A stretch of DNA of 64,000 nt from the NCBI RefSeq assembly GCF_002289575.1, contig NZ_NTGA01000019.1, positions 62,001 through 126,000 of the forward strand. The letters are read 5' to 3'. The position numbers were made by a program, and so were the translations under genes. The stretch comes from Dietzia natronolimnaea. GTDB lineage: Bacteria > Actinomycetota > Actinomycetes > Mycobacteriales > Mycobacteriaceae. Shown here piece by piece: positions 51,496 through 59,961 of this stretch (within the stretch, counting starts at the first letter, position 1; every line of letters starts with the position of its first letter). The notes beneath the pieces are model-generated. The model made no database searches. It was not told the DNA's origin and saw only the letters and a list, made by a program, of their open reading frames with translations.

Positions 51496-52020
51496 ATGCG
51501 ACAGTCGAAACGCGACACCATCCTCGACGCGGCCAAGCGCCTCATCCAGCGCGAGGGTGTGACCGCCCTGACATTCGAGTCCCTCGCGACGGAGTCCGGC
51601 CTCACGAAAGGCGGCCTGCTCTATCACTTCCCCTCGCGCGACGACCTCCTCCGCGGACTGCACGCCCACGTGGCCGGGCGGTGGGAACAGTGCATGGAGT
51701 CCGAGGCCGGGGGACCGGCCGGAGAGGTCGACGACGACGCCCGGTTCGCCGCCTTCGTCCGCTCCTCGCAGTTCCCCGACCGCGCGGAACTACTACTGAT
51801 GTTGGAGGCGGTGGAGAACCCCGCCACCAACGCGGTGTGGGAGGACGTCTACCGCCGGTGGGTCCCGGACACCCCCGCGGCCGTGGACGACGACGTGATG
51901 ACCTTCATCGCCCGGCTCGCCGCGGACGGGCTGTGGCTGTACGAGTCGTTGGAATCGCAGAAGCTCGACCCGGCTGTGCGGGAACGCGTGGTCGAGGAGA
52001 TCATCAGGCTCGCGGAGTGA
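51496..52020 (+). CDS. TetR/AcrR-family regulator of the exporter
   Basis: A 174-residue TetR regulator with N-terminal helix-turn-helix (TFESLATESGLTKGGLLYHF, about 27-46) and a TetR_C_37-like ligand domain. GGGAGCAGG precedes ATG 51496. It sits in an operon with the MFS exporter, the common arrangement for a drug-responsive repressor acting on the upstream palindrome at 49881-49890. Whether it also controls erm is inferred from shared geometry. Confidence 0.88.
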   Translation: MRQSKRDTILDAAKRLIQREGVTALTFESLATESGLTKGGLLYHFPSRDDLLRGLHAHVAGRWEQCMESEAGGPAGEVDDDARFAAFVRSSQFPDRAELLLMLEAVENPATNAVWEDVYRRWVPDTPAAVDDDVMTFIARLAADGLWLYESLESQKLDPAVRERVVEEIIRLAE

Positions 52021-52062
52021 GACCCGGCCGCTGGGCGAAGGGCACACGCCGGGCCCCGATCG

Positions 52063-52440
52063 TCAGCGTTCATCAGCGGTGCCGAGCTCCCTGGTCGACA
52101 CGAAGGTCATCAGGTCCAGCAGTCGCGCGGTGAGGGCGACGCCGTCGGGTGTCAGCGAGTACTCGACGTGCGGCGGCACGACCGGCCTAGCCTCCCGATG
52201 GACGTACCCGTCCGCCTCGAGTGCGCGGAGGGTCTGCGACAGCATCTTGTCCGTGATCCCGGAGGCACGGTGGCGCAGTTCGTTCCAGCGCAGCGGTTCG
52301 CCGTCGGACAGCGCCGCCAGCAGCAATGGCGCCCATCTACTGGTCACCCGGCTCAGCGCTGCCCGCGTCGGGCAGTTCTCGGTGTAGACGCCCTCCCCGA
52401 AGACCGACGCCAGGCGGACCGGCCCCTCACTCACTCTCAT
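52063..52440 (-). CDS. HxlR-family (DUF24) transcriptional regulator
   Basis: A 125-residue winged-helix regulator. NCPTRAALSRVTSRWAPLLL (about 22-41) contains the single N-terminal Cys typical of redox-sensing HxlR proteins. The DNA-binding helix includes GITDKMLSQTLRALEADGYV (about 61-80). It is divergent from a quinone-reductase-like SDR, the arrangement known for the QorR/qor2 pair of Corynebacterium glutamicum. A GTACC...GGTAC inverted repeat just upstream is the probable operator. It would be released when electrophiles or oxidants modify the Cys. Confidence 0.9.
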   Translation of the reverse strand: MRVSEGPVRLASVFGEGVYTENCPTRAALSRVTSRWAPLLLAALSDGEPLRWNELRHRASGITDKMLSQTLRALEADGYVHREARPVVPPHVEYSLTPDGVALTARLLDLMTFVSTRELGTADER

Positions 52441-52444
52441 GCCA

Positions 52445-52467
52445 GTACCTTACTTGAAAGTGGGTAC
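52445..52467. promoter_or_regulatory. HxlR-type operator GTACC-N13-GGTAC
   Basis: The 23-bp inverted repeat starts 4 bp upstream of the HxlR start codon. It has the GTAC-flanked, AT-rich core form (TTACTTGAAAGTG) usual for HxlR binding sites. Confidence 0.65.
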
Positions 52468-52591
52468 CCGACATCGGAAACAGTATGGCGTCGCCGTCGG
52501 TTGTCAGTGGGTGTCAGTGGGTCTCAGCTCATTGACGCCCGTCGGTCCCCGGACCGAAGAGCCCATACCCAGTACCCCCAGGAGAAGACCC

Positions 52592-53446
52592 ATGACCTAC
52601 CTCGTGACCGGCGCCGCCGGGAAGCTCGGAGCCCACGTCGTCGACGCGTTGCTCGACCGGGGGGTGGCTCCCGGAGACATCGTCGCCACCGCCCGCGACA
52701 CCGACCGGCTGAGCGCCGTGGCAGCACGCGGGGTGGGGGCCCGCCGTCTCGACTACGACGACGCGACCTCGGTGGACGCCGCGCTGGAGGGTGTCGACCG
52801 GGTGCTCCTGGTGTCGTCCAGCATGGTCGGCAAGCGGGTCGCCCAGCATCGCACCGTGATCGAGTCCGCGGCCCGGCACGGAGTCGAGCTCCTGGCCTAC
52901 ACCAGCATCCTCCGGGCCGACTCCAGCTCGCTGAGCCTCGCGACGGAACACCTGCAGACCGAGCACATCCTCGCCGAGGCGGGGGTGCCCCACGTCCTGC
53001 TGCGCAACGGCTGGTACCTCGAGAACTACACCGACCAGGCCCGCACGCAGGTGGCGCAGGGCGTGTTCGGCGCCGCCGGGTCGGGGCGGATCAGCGCCGC
53101 GGCCCGCGCCGACTACGCCGAGGCCGCCGCGGTCGCGCTGCTCGCCGACGACAGCGCGGGAACGGTCCACGAGCTCGCGGGCGACTCCGCCTTCACGATG
53201 GCCGACTACGCCACGGCCCTGTCCGAGCAGGCCGGGCGAGATGTGGCCTACACCGACCTGACGCGGGACGAGTACGCCGCCGTCCTGGTCTCCGCCGGCG
53301 TGCCGGCCCCGTTCGCCGAGACACTCGCCGACACCGACCGTGGCGTCGCGGCCGGGGAGCTCTACGACGACTCCCGCACCCTCAGCACACTGATCGGCCG
53401 GCCCACCACGACACTTGTCGAGGCCGTCGAGGCCGCGCTGGCCTGA
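52592..53446 (+). CDS. NmrA-like NAD(P)H:quinone reductase (QorB type)
   Basis: A 284-residue atypical SDR. N-terminal Rossmann motif TGAAGKLGAHVVDALL (about 6-21), then VDRVLLVSSSMVGKRVAQHR and LRNGWYLENYTDQ (about 134-146), typical of QorB/YtfG quinone reductases. ATG 52592 has AGGAGAAG upstream; the longer in-frame ORF overlaps the operator region and is rejected. Divergent HxlR control suggests induction by quinones or electrophiles, which it would detoxify by reduction. Confidence 0.88.
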   Translation: MTYLVTGAAGKLGAHVVDALLDRGVAPGDIVATARDTDRLSAVAARGVGARRLDYDDATSVDAALEGVDRVLLVSSSMVGKRVAQHRTVIESAARHGVELLAYTSILRADSSSLSLATEHLQTEHILAEAGVPHVLLRNGWYLENYTDQARTQVAQGVFGAAGSGRISAAARADYAEAAAVALLADDSAGTVHELAGDSAFTMADYATALSEQAGRDVAYTDLTRDEYAAVLVSAGVPAPFAETLADTDRGVAAGELYDDSRTLSTLIGRPTTTLVEAVEAALA

Positions 53447-53484
53447 CCTCGCGGTCGTCTGCGTCCCCGGGGCCGGGGGAAGAC

Positions 53485-54660
53485 CTACCCGGCGGCCGGC
53501 TCGAACAGGTGCTGCCCGAGGTACGTCTGCCCGTCCCGCAGCCCCGGGGGGATCGCGAACACAGAGCTCGTGAGGTGCTGCAGGTACTCGGTGAGCAGGT
53601 CGAACTGCATGCGGGCGAGCAGTGGGGTGAAGTGCCGACGCGGGTCGCGGACGAAGGCGATGAAGAACAGGCCGGCGTCCAGGCGACCCAACTCGTCGGA
53701 GCCGTCGGTGTAGTTGTACCCGCGCCGGAGCATGTGCACTCCTGCGTTCCGGGTGGGGTGCATCAGCGCCACGTGGCTGGCCTCGGGGATAGCGGGGGAG
53801 CCGCCCGCCGATCGCACGGTGAAGTCGGGGGCGCTGGACTCGTCGCCTCCGGACAACGGCGCCCCGGAGATCTTGTCCCGGCCCACCGCGTTCTCCTGGT
53901 CTCGCAAGGGGAGTTCGTCCCAGACCTCCATGGTCATACGGATCTTCCGGGCGCAGAAGTAGGTCCCGCCGGCCATCCAGTCCGCGGCGTCGTCGTCCTG
54001 CCCCACCCAGACGAAGTCGCGCAGCAGCTGGTCCTGGTCCCCGCGCAGCGACGCGGTTCCGTCCTTGAAGCCGAAGAGGTTTCGCGGAGTGACCTGGCCC
54101 GCCCCGGTGGACGAGGTCCGACCGTATCCGAGCTGGGTCCAGCGGACGGTGGCCCAGCCGAACGCGATCCGTGTGAGGTTGTGGATCGCGTGCAGCGCCA
54201 CCAGCGGGTCCTCGGCGCAGGCCTGGACCACGAGGTCGCCCCCGCTGCGGGCGGCGTCGATCTTCTCCGCCGCCATGCGCGGGATGTCCTCGGCCAGCGG
54301 CGCGGGCAGCCGGTCGGCCAGACCGAAGCGGTCGCGCCCCTGCGCGTCCCGGAACAGGGTCTTGCCGAAGCCGATGGTGATGGTCAGCCCGGAGGCGCCG
54401 AGGTCGAACGCCTCGCCGGTGTCGTCGGGGGGCGCCGACTTGGACACCCGCATCGAGTCGACGGGCAACCCGGCGGTGAGGTTCTCGGCAGCGCGGGTCC
54501 ACGCGGTGAGCAGGTCGATCACCGAGTCCCTGTCGCGCGCCGTCACATCGAACGCGGTGAGGTGCATCTGCTGCTGGGCGGGGGTGGTGACACCCTGCTG
54601 GTGGTCGCCACGGAAGGGGTAGGTCAGCTCGCCTGCGGCCGCGGCTCCGCTCAACGTCAT
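53485..54660 (-). CDS. efeB: Dyp-type peroxidase EfeB lacking its signal peptide (5'-truncated)
   Basis: The 391 residues from ATG 54660 match the mature part of EfeB deferrochelatase/peroxidase. It starts at YPFRGDHQQGVTTPAQQQMH (about 13-32), with the heme-site motif NLFGFKDGT (about 197-205) and proximal His region ALMHPTRNAG. EfeB normally carries an N-terminal Tat signal (RRxF) and follows efeU and efeO. Here only SGAAAAGEL precedes the mature sequence, and the adjoining DNA encodes the middle of a YhgE/Pip protein on the other strand. The gene has probably lost its 5' end, promoter and operon partners. An in-frame ATG at 54747 adds residues unlike a signal peptide. Confidence 0.83.
   Translation of the reverse strand: MTLSGAAAAGELTYPFRGDHQQGVTTPAQQQMHLTAFDVTARDRDSVIDLLTAWTRAAENLTAGLPVDSMRVSKSAPPDDTGEAFDLGASGLTITIGFGKTLFRDAQGRDRFGLADRLPAPLAEDIPRMAAEKIDAARSGGDLVVQACAEDPLVALHAIHNLTRIAFGWATVRWTQLGYGRTSSTGAGQVTPRNLFGFKDGTASLRGDQDQLLRDFVWVGQDDDAADWMAGGTYFCARKIRMTMEVWDELPLRDQENAVGRDKISGAPLSGGDESSAPDFTVRSAGGSPAIPEASHVALMHPTRNAGVHMLRRGYNYTDGSDELGRLDAGLFFIAFVRDPRRHFTPLLARMQFDLLTEYLQHLTSSVFAIPPGLRDGQTYLGQHLFEPAAG
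54625..54660. other. Probable deletion or rearrangement junction (efeB/yhgE)
   Basis: EfeB homology ends near 54630 reading leftward, and YhgE/Pip homology begins near 54650 reading rightward. Both genes lose their 5' portions here, so they point away from each other with no intergenic region. The simplest history is a deletion of several kb; a misassembly would look the same. GCGGCCGC at 54635-54642 is a chance restriction palindrome in GC-rich DNA. Confidence 0.6.
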
Positions 54661-55522
54661 CCAGGCCCTCCTGGTGAGCATCGGCAACGTGGTGATCGGT
54701 GTCCAGACGGTCAACCCGGTCTTTTTCTTGGCGACGAGCGTCGCCATCGGACTCGTCTACCTGTCGATCATCTACGCGCTGGCGGTGTCGTTCGGCTACA
54801 TCGGCAAGGGCATCGCCGTCTTGCTGGTGATCATGCAGATCCCCGGCGCCTCCGGCATCTACCCCATCGAGATGATGCCGGACTTCTTCCGGTCGCTGTT
54901 TCCGTTCTTCCCCTTCACCTACGGCATCGACGCGCTGCGCGAGACCATCGGTGGGTTCTACGGTCTCAACTATCTCCGCTATATGGCCGTGCTCGCGCTC
55001 TTCGCCGCACTGTCCTTCGCCGTCGGGATCTTCCTGCGCCAACGCCTGGGGAACTTCTCCCGGTTGTTCAACAGCAAGGTGGCCGAGACGGGCCTGTTCC
55101 TGAGCGAGGACGTCCAGATCCTGGGCTCGCGGCGGCGTCTCACCCAGCTCGTCCAGGCGCTGACCGACCGGGAGAAGTTCCGTGCGGACAACGCCCGTCG
55201 ACGGCGGTGGCTCGACCTGAACCACAGAACACTGCAGTGGGCGGCACTGAGCGCCGGAGTGCTCGGAACCATGGTGCTGTTCGTCGTGGGAAGCGTCTTC
55301 CCCGATGCGAAGGCCAGCGTTCTCGGACTGTGGGGGCTGCTGCTGTTGATCGTCATGGCCGCGATGGTGACGGTCGAGTACATCAACCAGAGCGTCACGT
55401 ACGGCTCCGAGGTCGTCGATCTTCCCGACGATGCTCTGAAGCAGGCACTGGCGGAGGAAGAAGTCGCGATCCGGTCTGATGCCCGGCTCGATCAGCTCGA
55501 GAAGCAGGGGCAGAACGCGTGA
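54650..55522 (+). pseudogene. YhgE/Pip-family membrane protein, C-terminal part only
   Basis: From about 54650 the frame reads LNVIQALLVSIGNVVIGVQT and continues through five or six membrane helices (FGYIGKGIAVLLVIMQIPGA, YPIEMMPDFFRSLFPFFPFT) to a polar C-terminal tail. Intact YhgE/Pip proteins are 600-900 residues, with a signal anchor and a long coiled-coil region before this part. Here that N-terminal region is missing. A GTG at 54674 could start a 282-residue fragment, but no ribosome binding site is visible. The stop overlaps the next, complete family member (GTGA), showing the two were an operon. Confidence 0.75.
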
Positions 55523-57714
55523 ACAACATCGTCGCTCTGATCCGTCATGACTTCCGCCAGGCCACCCGCAACGTGATCTCGGGGATCGTCCTGGTGGGTG
55601 TCATTCTCATCCCCTCCTTCTTCGCATGGTTCAACGTGCTCTCGAGCTGGAACCCGTTCGACAATGTCGACAACCTCAAAGTCGCAGTGGCCAGCGCCGA
55701 TGAGGGCTACGAGAGCGCCCTGTTCCCGATGCGGATGAACGTCGGCGATCAGGTGATCTCCCAGTTGCGGGCCAACAGCGACATCGACTGGCAGTTCGTG
55801 TCCCAGGACGACGCCATCGAGGGCACCAGGTCCGAGGAGTACTACGCGGCGATCGTCCTGCCGCCCGACTTCAGCCAGAAGATGATGACCTTCCTCTCCC
55901 CCGACGCCACACCGGTCGAGATCGACCTCTACGTCAACGAGAAGAAGAACGCGCTCTCGCCACTGATCACCGGCGAGGCCGCCACAGCCGTCTCGACCCA
56001 GATCGATACGGGCTTCACGCAGACCCTCGACGAGGTCGGCCTGGCATTGGTCTCGTCGCTGGCCACGTACCTCGACGACTCCGAGACGCGAGACACCCTC
56101 GATCGCCTCGAGTCGGCGGTCGGCCAGATCGCGGTACAGCTGAACTCCGCGGCCGGCACTGCCGACGTCTTCGCGGTGGTGCTCTCCTCCGGGGAGTCCA
56201 TGCTGTCGAGCGCCGGATCACTCGCCTCGTCGTCCTCGGATGCGGTCAGGGACACCGCGGGCGCGATCGGCCAGGGTGCCGATGCCGCACGCTCATCCCG
56301 AGAGGTACTCACGTCGGCCGCGGAGCGGCTGTCCTCGGCCTTCGCGGTGAGTGCTGCCAGCTACGAGACCCTGCGCACCGAGGTGGACCGCCTCCTCGGT
56401 GAGTCCCCCACGGCGCAGCAACCCCGACTCGCTCTCTCGCGGTCCTCCGAGATGGTCGATCAGCAGATCGCGGCATACACGCAGCTACGCGACGAGTTGA
56501 GGGGCCAGGCGTCCGCTTCGGGCCTCGACCCCCTGACCCGGGAAGCGGCGAGTCTGCTGGCGGACCGCATCGACGCGGTGGTCGACCGCCAGGAGGCGCT
56601 CCAGCAGCGCCTCGACGAGGCCGCGTCGCCGGCGATCCAGGGAACGGTGGACCGTGCGGCGACGCGCAGCGCGATCCTGCAGGAGGTGCAGGCCGCACAG
56701 GACGCGATCGCCGCGGCCCGCACCCAGTACGCCACCAGTGTGCGGCCGCAGCTCGACCGACTCGCCGCCGACCTGGCCTCGATGCAGGGCAACGTCGCCG
56801 GGATCGGTCGGGATCTCAGCGCCGCACAGCAGTCGCTTGCTGCCGGATCGACCTCGTTGAGCACCGGACTGGCGGACGGTGAGACCGCGGTCCGGATGCT
56901 GGCGAACGACCTCCGCGACTCCGCTGACACCTTCGCCGCGCTCGAGTCCGCCCTCCGAGGCGCTGCGGACACGGGCGATCTGAGCGAGGTCCGGGAGATC
57001 ATCGGCTCGAATCCGGCGACGTTCGCCGCCGAGCTCGCGTCCCCGGTCAAGCTCAGGACGATCCCGGTGTTCCAGGTCGACAACTTCGGCTCCCAGATGG
57101 CGCCGCTGTACTCGGTGCTCGGACTCTGGGTGGGTGCACTGTTGCTCGCGGTGCTCATCCGTACGGAGATCGACGAGGAGTCCCTACCTTCGCTGACGCG
57201 CCCGCTCACGCCGTGGCAGGAGTACTTCGGCCATTACGCGATCTTCGGTGGGCTCGCACTCATGCAGGCCACGATCCTCTTCGCCGGCCTCATAGGCTTC
57301 GTGGGGGTCCGCCCCGCCCACCCGTTGCTGCTCTTGCTCGCCGGGTGGGTGATGTCCTTCGTCTTCTCGCTGATCACCTACACACTCGTCTTGGCGTTCG
57401 GCGAGGCGGGCAAGGCGATCGGAGTCCTCCTGCTGGTCATACAGATCTCCGCGGGCGGAGGTGCGTACCCGTTAGCGGTCCTTCCCCAGTGGTTCCAGAA
57501 CATCAGTCCCTTCATTCCCGTGTCTCATGCCACGACAGCGGTGCGCGCGGCGATCGCCGGAACCTACGACGGCGACTACTGGAAGGCCCTGGGATGGCTG
57601 CTCCTGTTCACTCTGCCGGTCTTGTTCATCGGTCTGGTGCTGCGCCCGGCGGTCAGGAAATTCAACGACGACCTGAACTCGTCGCTGCAGTCGACCAAAC
57701 TCATGAGCGTCTGA
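55519..57714 (+). CDS. YhgE/Pip-domain membrane protein
   Basis: A complete 731-residue YhgE/Pip (ABC-2-like) protein. N-terminal helix (about 18-36), an extracellular region with long heptad-like Ala/Ser/Leu segments (about 150-480, coiled coil), then about five C-terminal helices (from about 530) with GEAGKAIGVLLLVIQISAGG and LPQWFQNISPFIPVSHAT. Homologues include phage-infection protein and parts of type VII secretion loci. The GTG start overlaps the truncated paralogue upstream. The function is unsettled; a role in the cell envelope or in export is plausible. Confidence 0.88.
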   Translation: MNNIVALIRHDFRQATRNVISGIVLVGVILIPSFFAWFNVLSSWNPFDNVDNLKVAVASADEGYESALFPMRMNVGDQVISQLRANSDIDWQFVSQDDAIEGTRSEEYYAAIVLPPDFSQKMMTFLSPDATPVEIDLYVNEKKNALSPLITGEAATAVSTQIDTGFTQTLDEVGLALVSSLATYLDDSETRDTLDRLESAVGQIAVQLNSAAGTADVFAVVLSSGESMLSSAGSLASSSSDAVRDTAGAIGQGADAARSSREVLTSAAERLSSAFAVSAASYETLRTEVDRLLGESPTAQQPRLALSRSSEMVDQQIAAYTQLRDELRGQASASGLDPLTREAASLLADRIDAVVDRQEALQQRLDEAASPAIQGTVDRAATRSAILQEVQAAQDAIAAARTQYATSVRPQLDRLAADLASMQGNVAGIGRDLSAAQQSLAAGSTSLSTGLADGETAVRMLANDLRDSADTFAALESALRGAADTGDLSEVREIIGSNPATFAAELASPVKLRTIPVFQVDNFGSQMAPLYSVLGLWVGALLLAVLIRTEIDEESLPSLTRPLTPWQEYFGHYAIFGGLALMQATILFAGLIGFVGVRPAHPLLLLLAGWVMSFVFSLITYTLVLAFGEAGKAIGVLLLVIQISAGGGAYPLAVLPQWFQNISPFIPVSHATTAVRAAIAGTYDGDYWKALGWLLLFTLPVLFIGLVLRPAVRKFNDDLNSSLQSTKLMSV

Positions 57715-57758
57715 CCGCGTGGGACCGTCTGTGAGGCGTGGAGTCGGCGGGCGGTGAG

Positions 57759-57764
57759 TAGAGT
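57759..57764 (+). promoter_or_regulatory. -10 element upstream of the TPP riboswitch
   Basis: TAGAGT lies 7 nt before the predicted P1 helix of the riboswitch. The -35 is not obvious. Confidence 0.4.
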
Positions 57765-57770
57765 GTCGGC

Positions 57771-57847
57771 TGACACGGGGTGCCCGTCACGGGCTGAGAT
57801 CACACCCGAGCGAACCTGATAGAGTTCGAACTCGCGTAGGGATGTCG
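57771..57847 (+). promoter_or_regulatory. TPP riboswitch (THI element)
   Basis: The conserved core is present in order: GGGGTGCC (57777-57784), GGGCTGAGA (57791-57799), ACCC (57804-57807), CGAACCTGAT (57811-57820), a P4 hairpin GAGTTCGAACTC (57822-57833) and CGTAGGGA (57835-57842). P1 closes with GACA (57772-57775) and TGTC (57843-57846). It lies 69 nt upstream of the LLM monooxygenase start at 57916. Binding of thiamine pyrophosphate should lower expression; translational control is likely because no terminator follows. Confidence 0.9.
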
Positions 57848-57915
57848 TCGGTGCGTCTACCGGCTGCTCTGACTCGTGCGGTGGTCCACCCTCCACGACA
57901 AGCGCCGGGAGAACG

Positions 57916-59334
57916 ATGACCACGCCGCACGATGCGCCACAGGATTCCCGCCACGACACGGCCCCCGGGCGGCACACCCGGAGGATCCGGTTCAACGCCT
58001 TCGCCATCAACGGCGTAGGCCATCAGCTTCCGGGGATCTGGCGGCACCCCGCCGACCGCTCCCGGGACTATCGCGACCTCACGCACTGGACCCGTCTCGC
58101 CCGACTCCTGGAGGACGGGTTGTTCGACGGCATCTTCCTCGCGGACGCACTCGGGCCCTACGACGTCTACGGCGGTAGTGCCGATGCGGCCCTGCGGACT
58201 GCGGCGAAGATCCCGATGAACGACCCGATGATGCTGGTGAGTGCCATGGCGGCGGTCACTGAGCATCTCGGGTTCGGCGTCACGGCGAGCACCTCGGCGG
58301 AGCACCCGTACACCTTCGCCCGGCGGATGTCGACGCTGGATCACCTCACCCGGGGCCGGGTGGGATGGAACGTGGTCACGGGGTATCTCAGGAGCGCGGC
58401 GCGGAATCTGGGCCAGAACGACCAGCTCTCCCACGACGAGCTTTACGACCGGGCGGACGAGTACCTGGAGGTGCTCTACAAGCAGTGGGAGGGATCCTGG
58501 GAGGACGACGCGGTGGTGCTCGACGCGGAGCATGACACGTTCGTCGACCCGGCCAAGGTGCACCCGATCGACCATCACGGGAGGTACTTCACGGTTCCCG
58601 GGATCCACCTGGCGGAGCCCTCTCCCCAGCGGACCCCGGTCATCTATCAGGCCGGTGCCTCCGAGCGGGGTGTCCGCTTCGCCACGGAGAACGCGGAGGC
58701 GATCTTCGTGGCATCCCCGACTCTCGCCCAGACCCGTGAACAGGTCGCTCGGATCCGCGAGGGCTTGGAGGCGGCGGGGCGGGGCCGGGACGCCGCGCGC
58801 GTCTATGCGCTGCTCACGATCGTCGTCGACCAGACCGACGCGGCGGCCACCGAGAAGTATCGCGACATCTTCTCCTACGCCTCCGAGACGGGGAACCTGG
58901 TACTCAACTCCGGTTGGTCCGGAATCGACCTCTCCCGGGAGGATCTCGACGCGCCGCTGGACCCGGTCGCCACCGATGCCATCCAGACCTCGGTGTCGAG
59001 CCTGTCGGGCGCCGCGGACACCGATGGGCGCTGGACGTTGCGCGACAGCGCCCGGTTCAATGCGACGGGCGGCCCCGTGGTGGTGGGTTCGGGGGACACC
59101 GTGGCCGACGCCCTGGAGCACTTCATGGCGGAGACGGACGTCGACGGCTTCAACCTGGCCTACGCGCTCAATCCCGGGACCTGGGAGGACGTCATCGAGT
59201 TCCTCGTCCCTGTGCTCCAGCACCGCGGACTGTATCCGCGGGCCGCGGAGCGCGGCACCCTCCGCGCCCGGATGTTCGGCGACGGCGACCTGCTGCCCGA
59301 GTCACACCGTGGGGCGGCCTTTCGTCGCCGGTGA
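57916..59334 (+). CDS. LLM-class flavin monooxygenase under TPP riboswitch control
   Basis: A 472-residue FMN-dependent monooxygenase of the NtaA/SnaA/DszA branch. Motifs include RIRFNAFAINGVGHQLPGIW, the long FDGIFLADALGPYDVYGGSA, ARRMSTLDHLTRGRVGWNVV and PVIYQAGASERGVRFATENA. Members oxidise chelators or sulfur heterocycles with reduced flavin from a separate reductase. ATG 57916 has GGGAG about 8 nt upstream. The upstream TPP riboswitch implies a task in thiamine supply, for example salvage of a thiazole or pyrimidine fragment; the reaction is inference. No thi gene is adjacent. Confidence 0.9.
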   Translation: MTTPHDAPQDSRHDTAPGRHTRRIRFNAFAINGVGHQLPGIWRHPADRSRDYRDLTHWTRLARLLEDGLFDGIFLADALGPYDVYGGSADAALRTAAKIPMNDPMMLVSAMAAVTEHLGFGVTASTSAEHPYTFARRMSTLDHLTRGRVGWNVVTGYLRSAARNLGQNDQLSHDELYDRADEYLEVLYKQWEGSWEDDAVVLDAEHDTFVDPAKVHPIDHHGRYFTVPGIHLAEPSPQRTPVIYQAGASERGVRFATENAEAIFVASPTLAQTREQVARIREGLEAAGRGRDAARVYALLTIVVDQTDAAATEKYRDIFSYASETGNLVLNSGWSGIDLSREDLDAPLDPVATDAIQTSVSSLSGAADTDGRWTLRDSARFNATGGPVVVGSGDTVADALEHFMAETDVDGFNLAYALNPGTWEDVIEFLVPVLQHRGLYPRAAERGTLRARMFGDGDLLPESHRGAAFRRR

Positions 59335-59366
59335 CGCGGCGGGCGGGGCGCAACCGGAGGGCGGGG

Positions 59367-59927
59367 TCAGGAGCGACGACGCGCCGCAACGCGCAGCAGG
59401 TGGACCACGGGCACCACGAGCAGGGCGAGCGAGAACAGTGCCACCCCCACCAGTGCCACCACAGACGCCGTCTGGGACAACAGCTGGGCATGAATAGCGA
59501 GGAACAGTGCGGCCGGTGGCGCGATCGCGGCTGGCCAGGCCAGAGTCCCGATCCACCGGTCGGCGATCGTCCACCGGGGGCCGTTCCAGATCATGATGAC
59601 GCCGGCGATCCACCCGACCACTGGGATGAGGAATCCCCCGAACAGCAGGATCAGGACCGAGACCACGTCGTAGGTGAGGTCACCGTCGACTCCCCGACGG
59701 CGCGGGGTTCCCGACTCCTCGCGAGCGGCATCGGCGATCCGCTCCGGGGTCCCCAGCTCGTCGAGTATCTGCATCACCCCGGCCCGGTCCGGCGCGCCGG
59801 CTGTGGCCTCGGCCAGGTGAGCGTGGATGTCGTCGAGCAGCTCGGCTCGGCGGCCCGGCGGGAGGTCGGAGGTCGCCCGATCGAGCCGGTCGCGGTAGTC
59901 GTCGAGGATCGCCTCAACACTGCTCAT
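59367..59927 (-). CDS. HAAS-domain membrane protein (DUF1700-like)
   Basis: A 186-residue protein. The N-terminal helical HAAS-type domain (about 1-75: EAILDDYRDRLDRATSDLPP, LLDDIHAHLAEA) is followed by three to four membrane helices (about 88-180). It is co-transcribed with the PadR gene just upstream, the usual partner of HAAS/DUF1700 membrane proteins. ATG 59927 has AAGGAG at the right distance. It may transmit an envelope signal; the function is unknown. Confidence 0.86.
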   Translation of the reverse strand: MSSVEAILDDYRDRLDRATSDLPPGRRAELLDDIHAHLAEATAGAPDRAGVMQILDELGTPERIADAAREESGTPRRRGVDGDLTYDVVSVLILLFGGFLIPVVGWIAGVIMIWNGPRWTIADRWIGTLAWPAAIAPPAALFLAIHAQLLSQTASVVALVGVALFSLALLVVPVVHLLRVAARRRS

Positions 59928-59961
59928 CTCTGTACTCCTTCTCGCGGTCGTGGTTACTGAC

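Noticed and set aside
54635-54642. GCGGCCGC at the efeB/yhgE junction as a cloning or vector scar
   Set aside because: An 8-bp GC palindrome is expected by chance in DNA of this composition and no vector-like sequence flanks it.
52168-55479. 1103-codon plus-strand open frame
   Set aside because: A shadow frame crossing HxlR, the SDR, EfeB and the YhgE fragment; composition is non-coding and the real genes lie in other frames.
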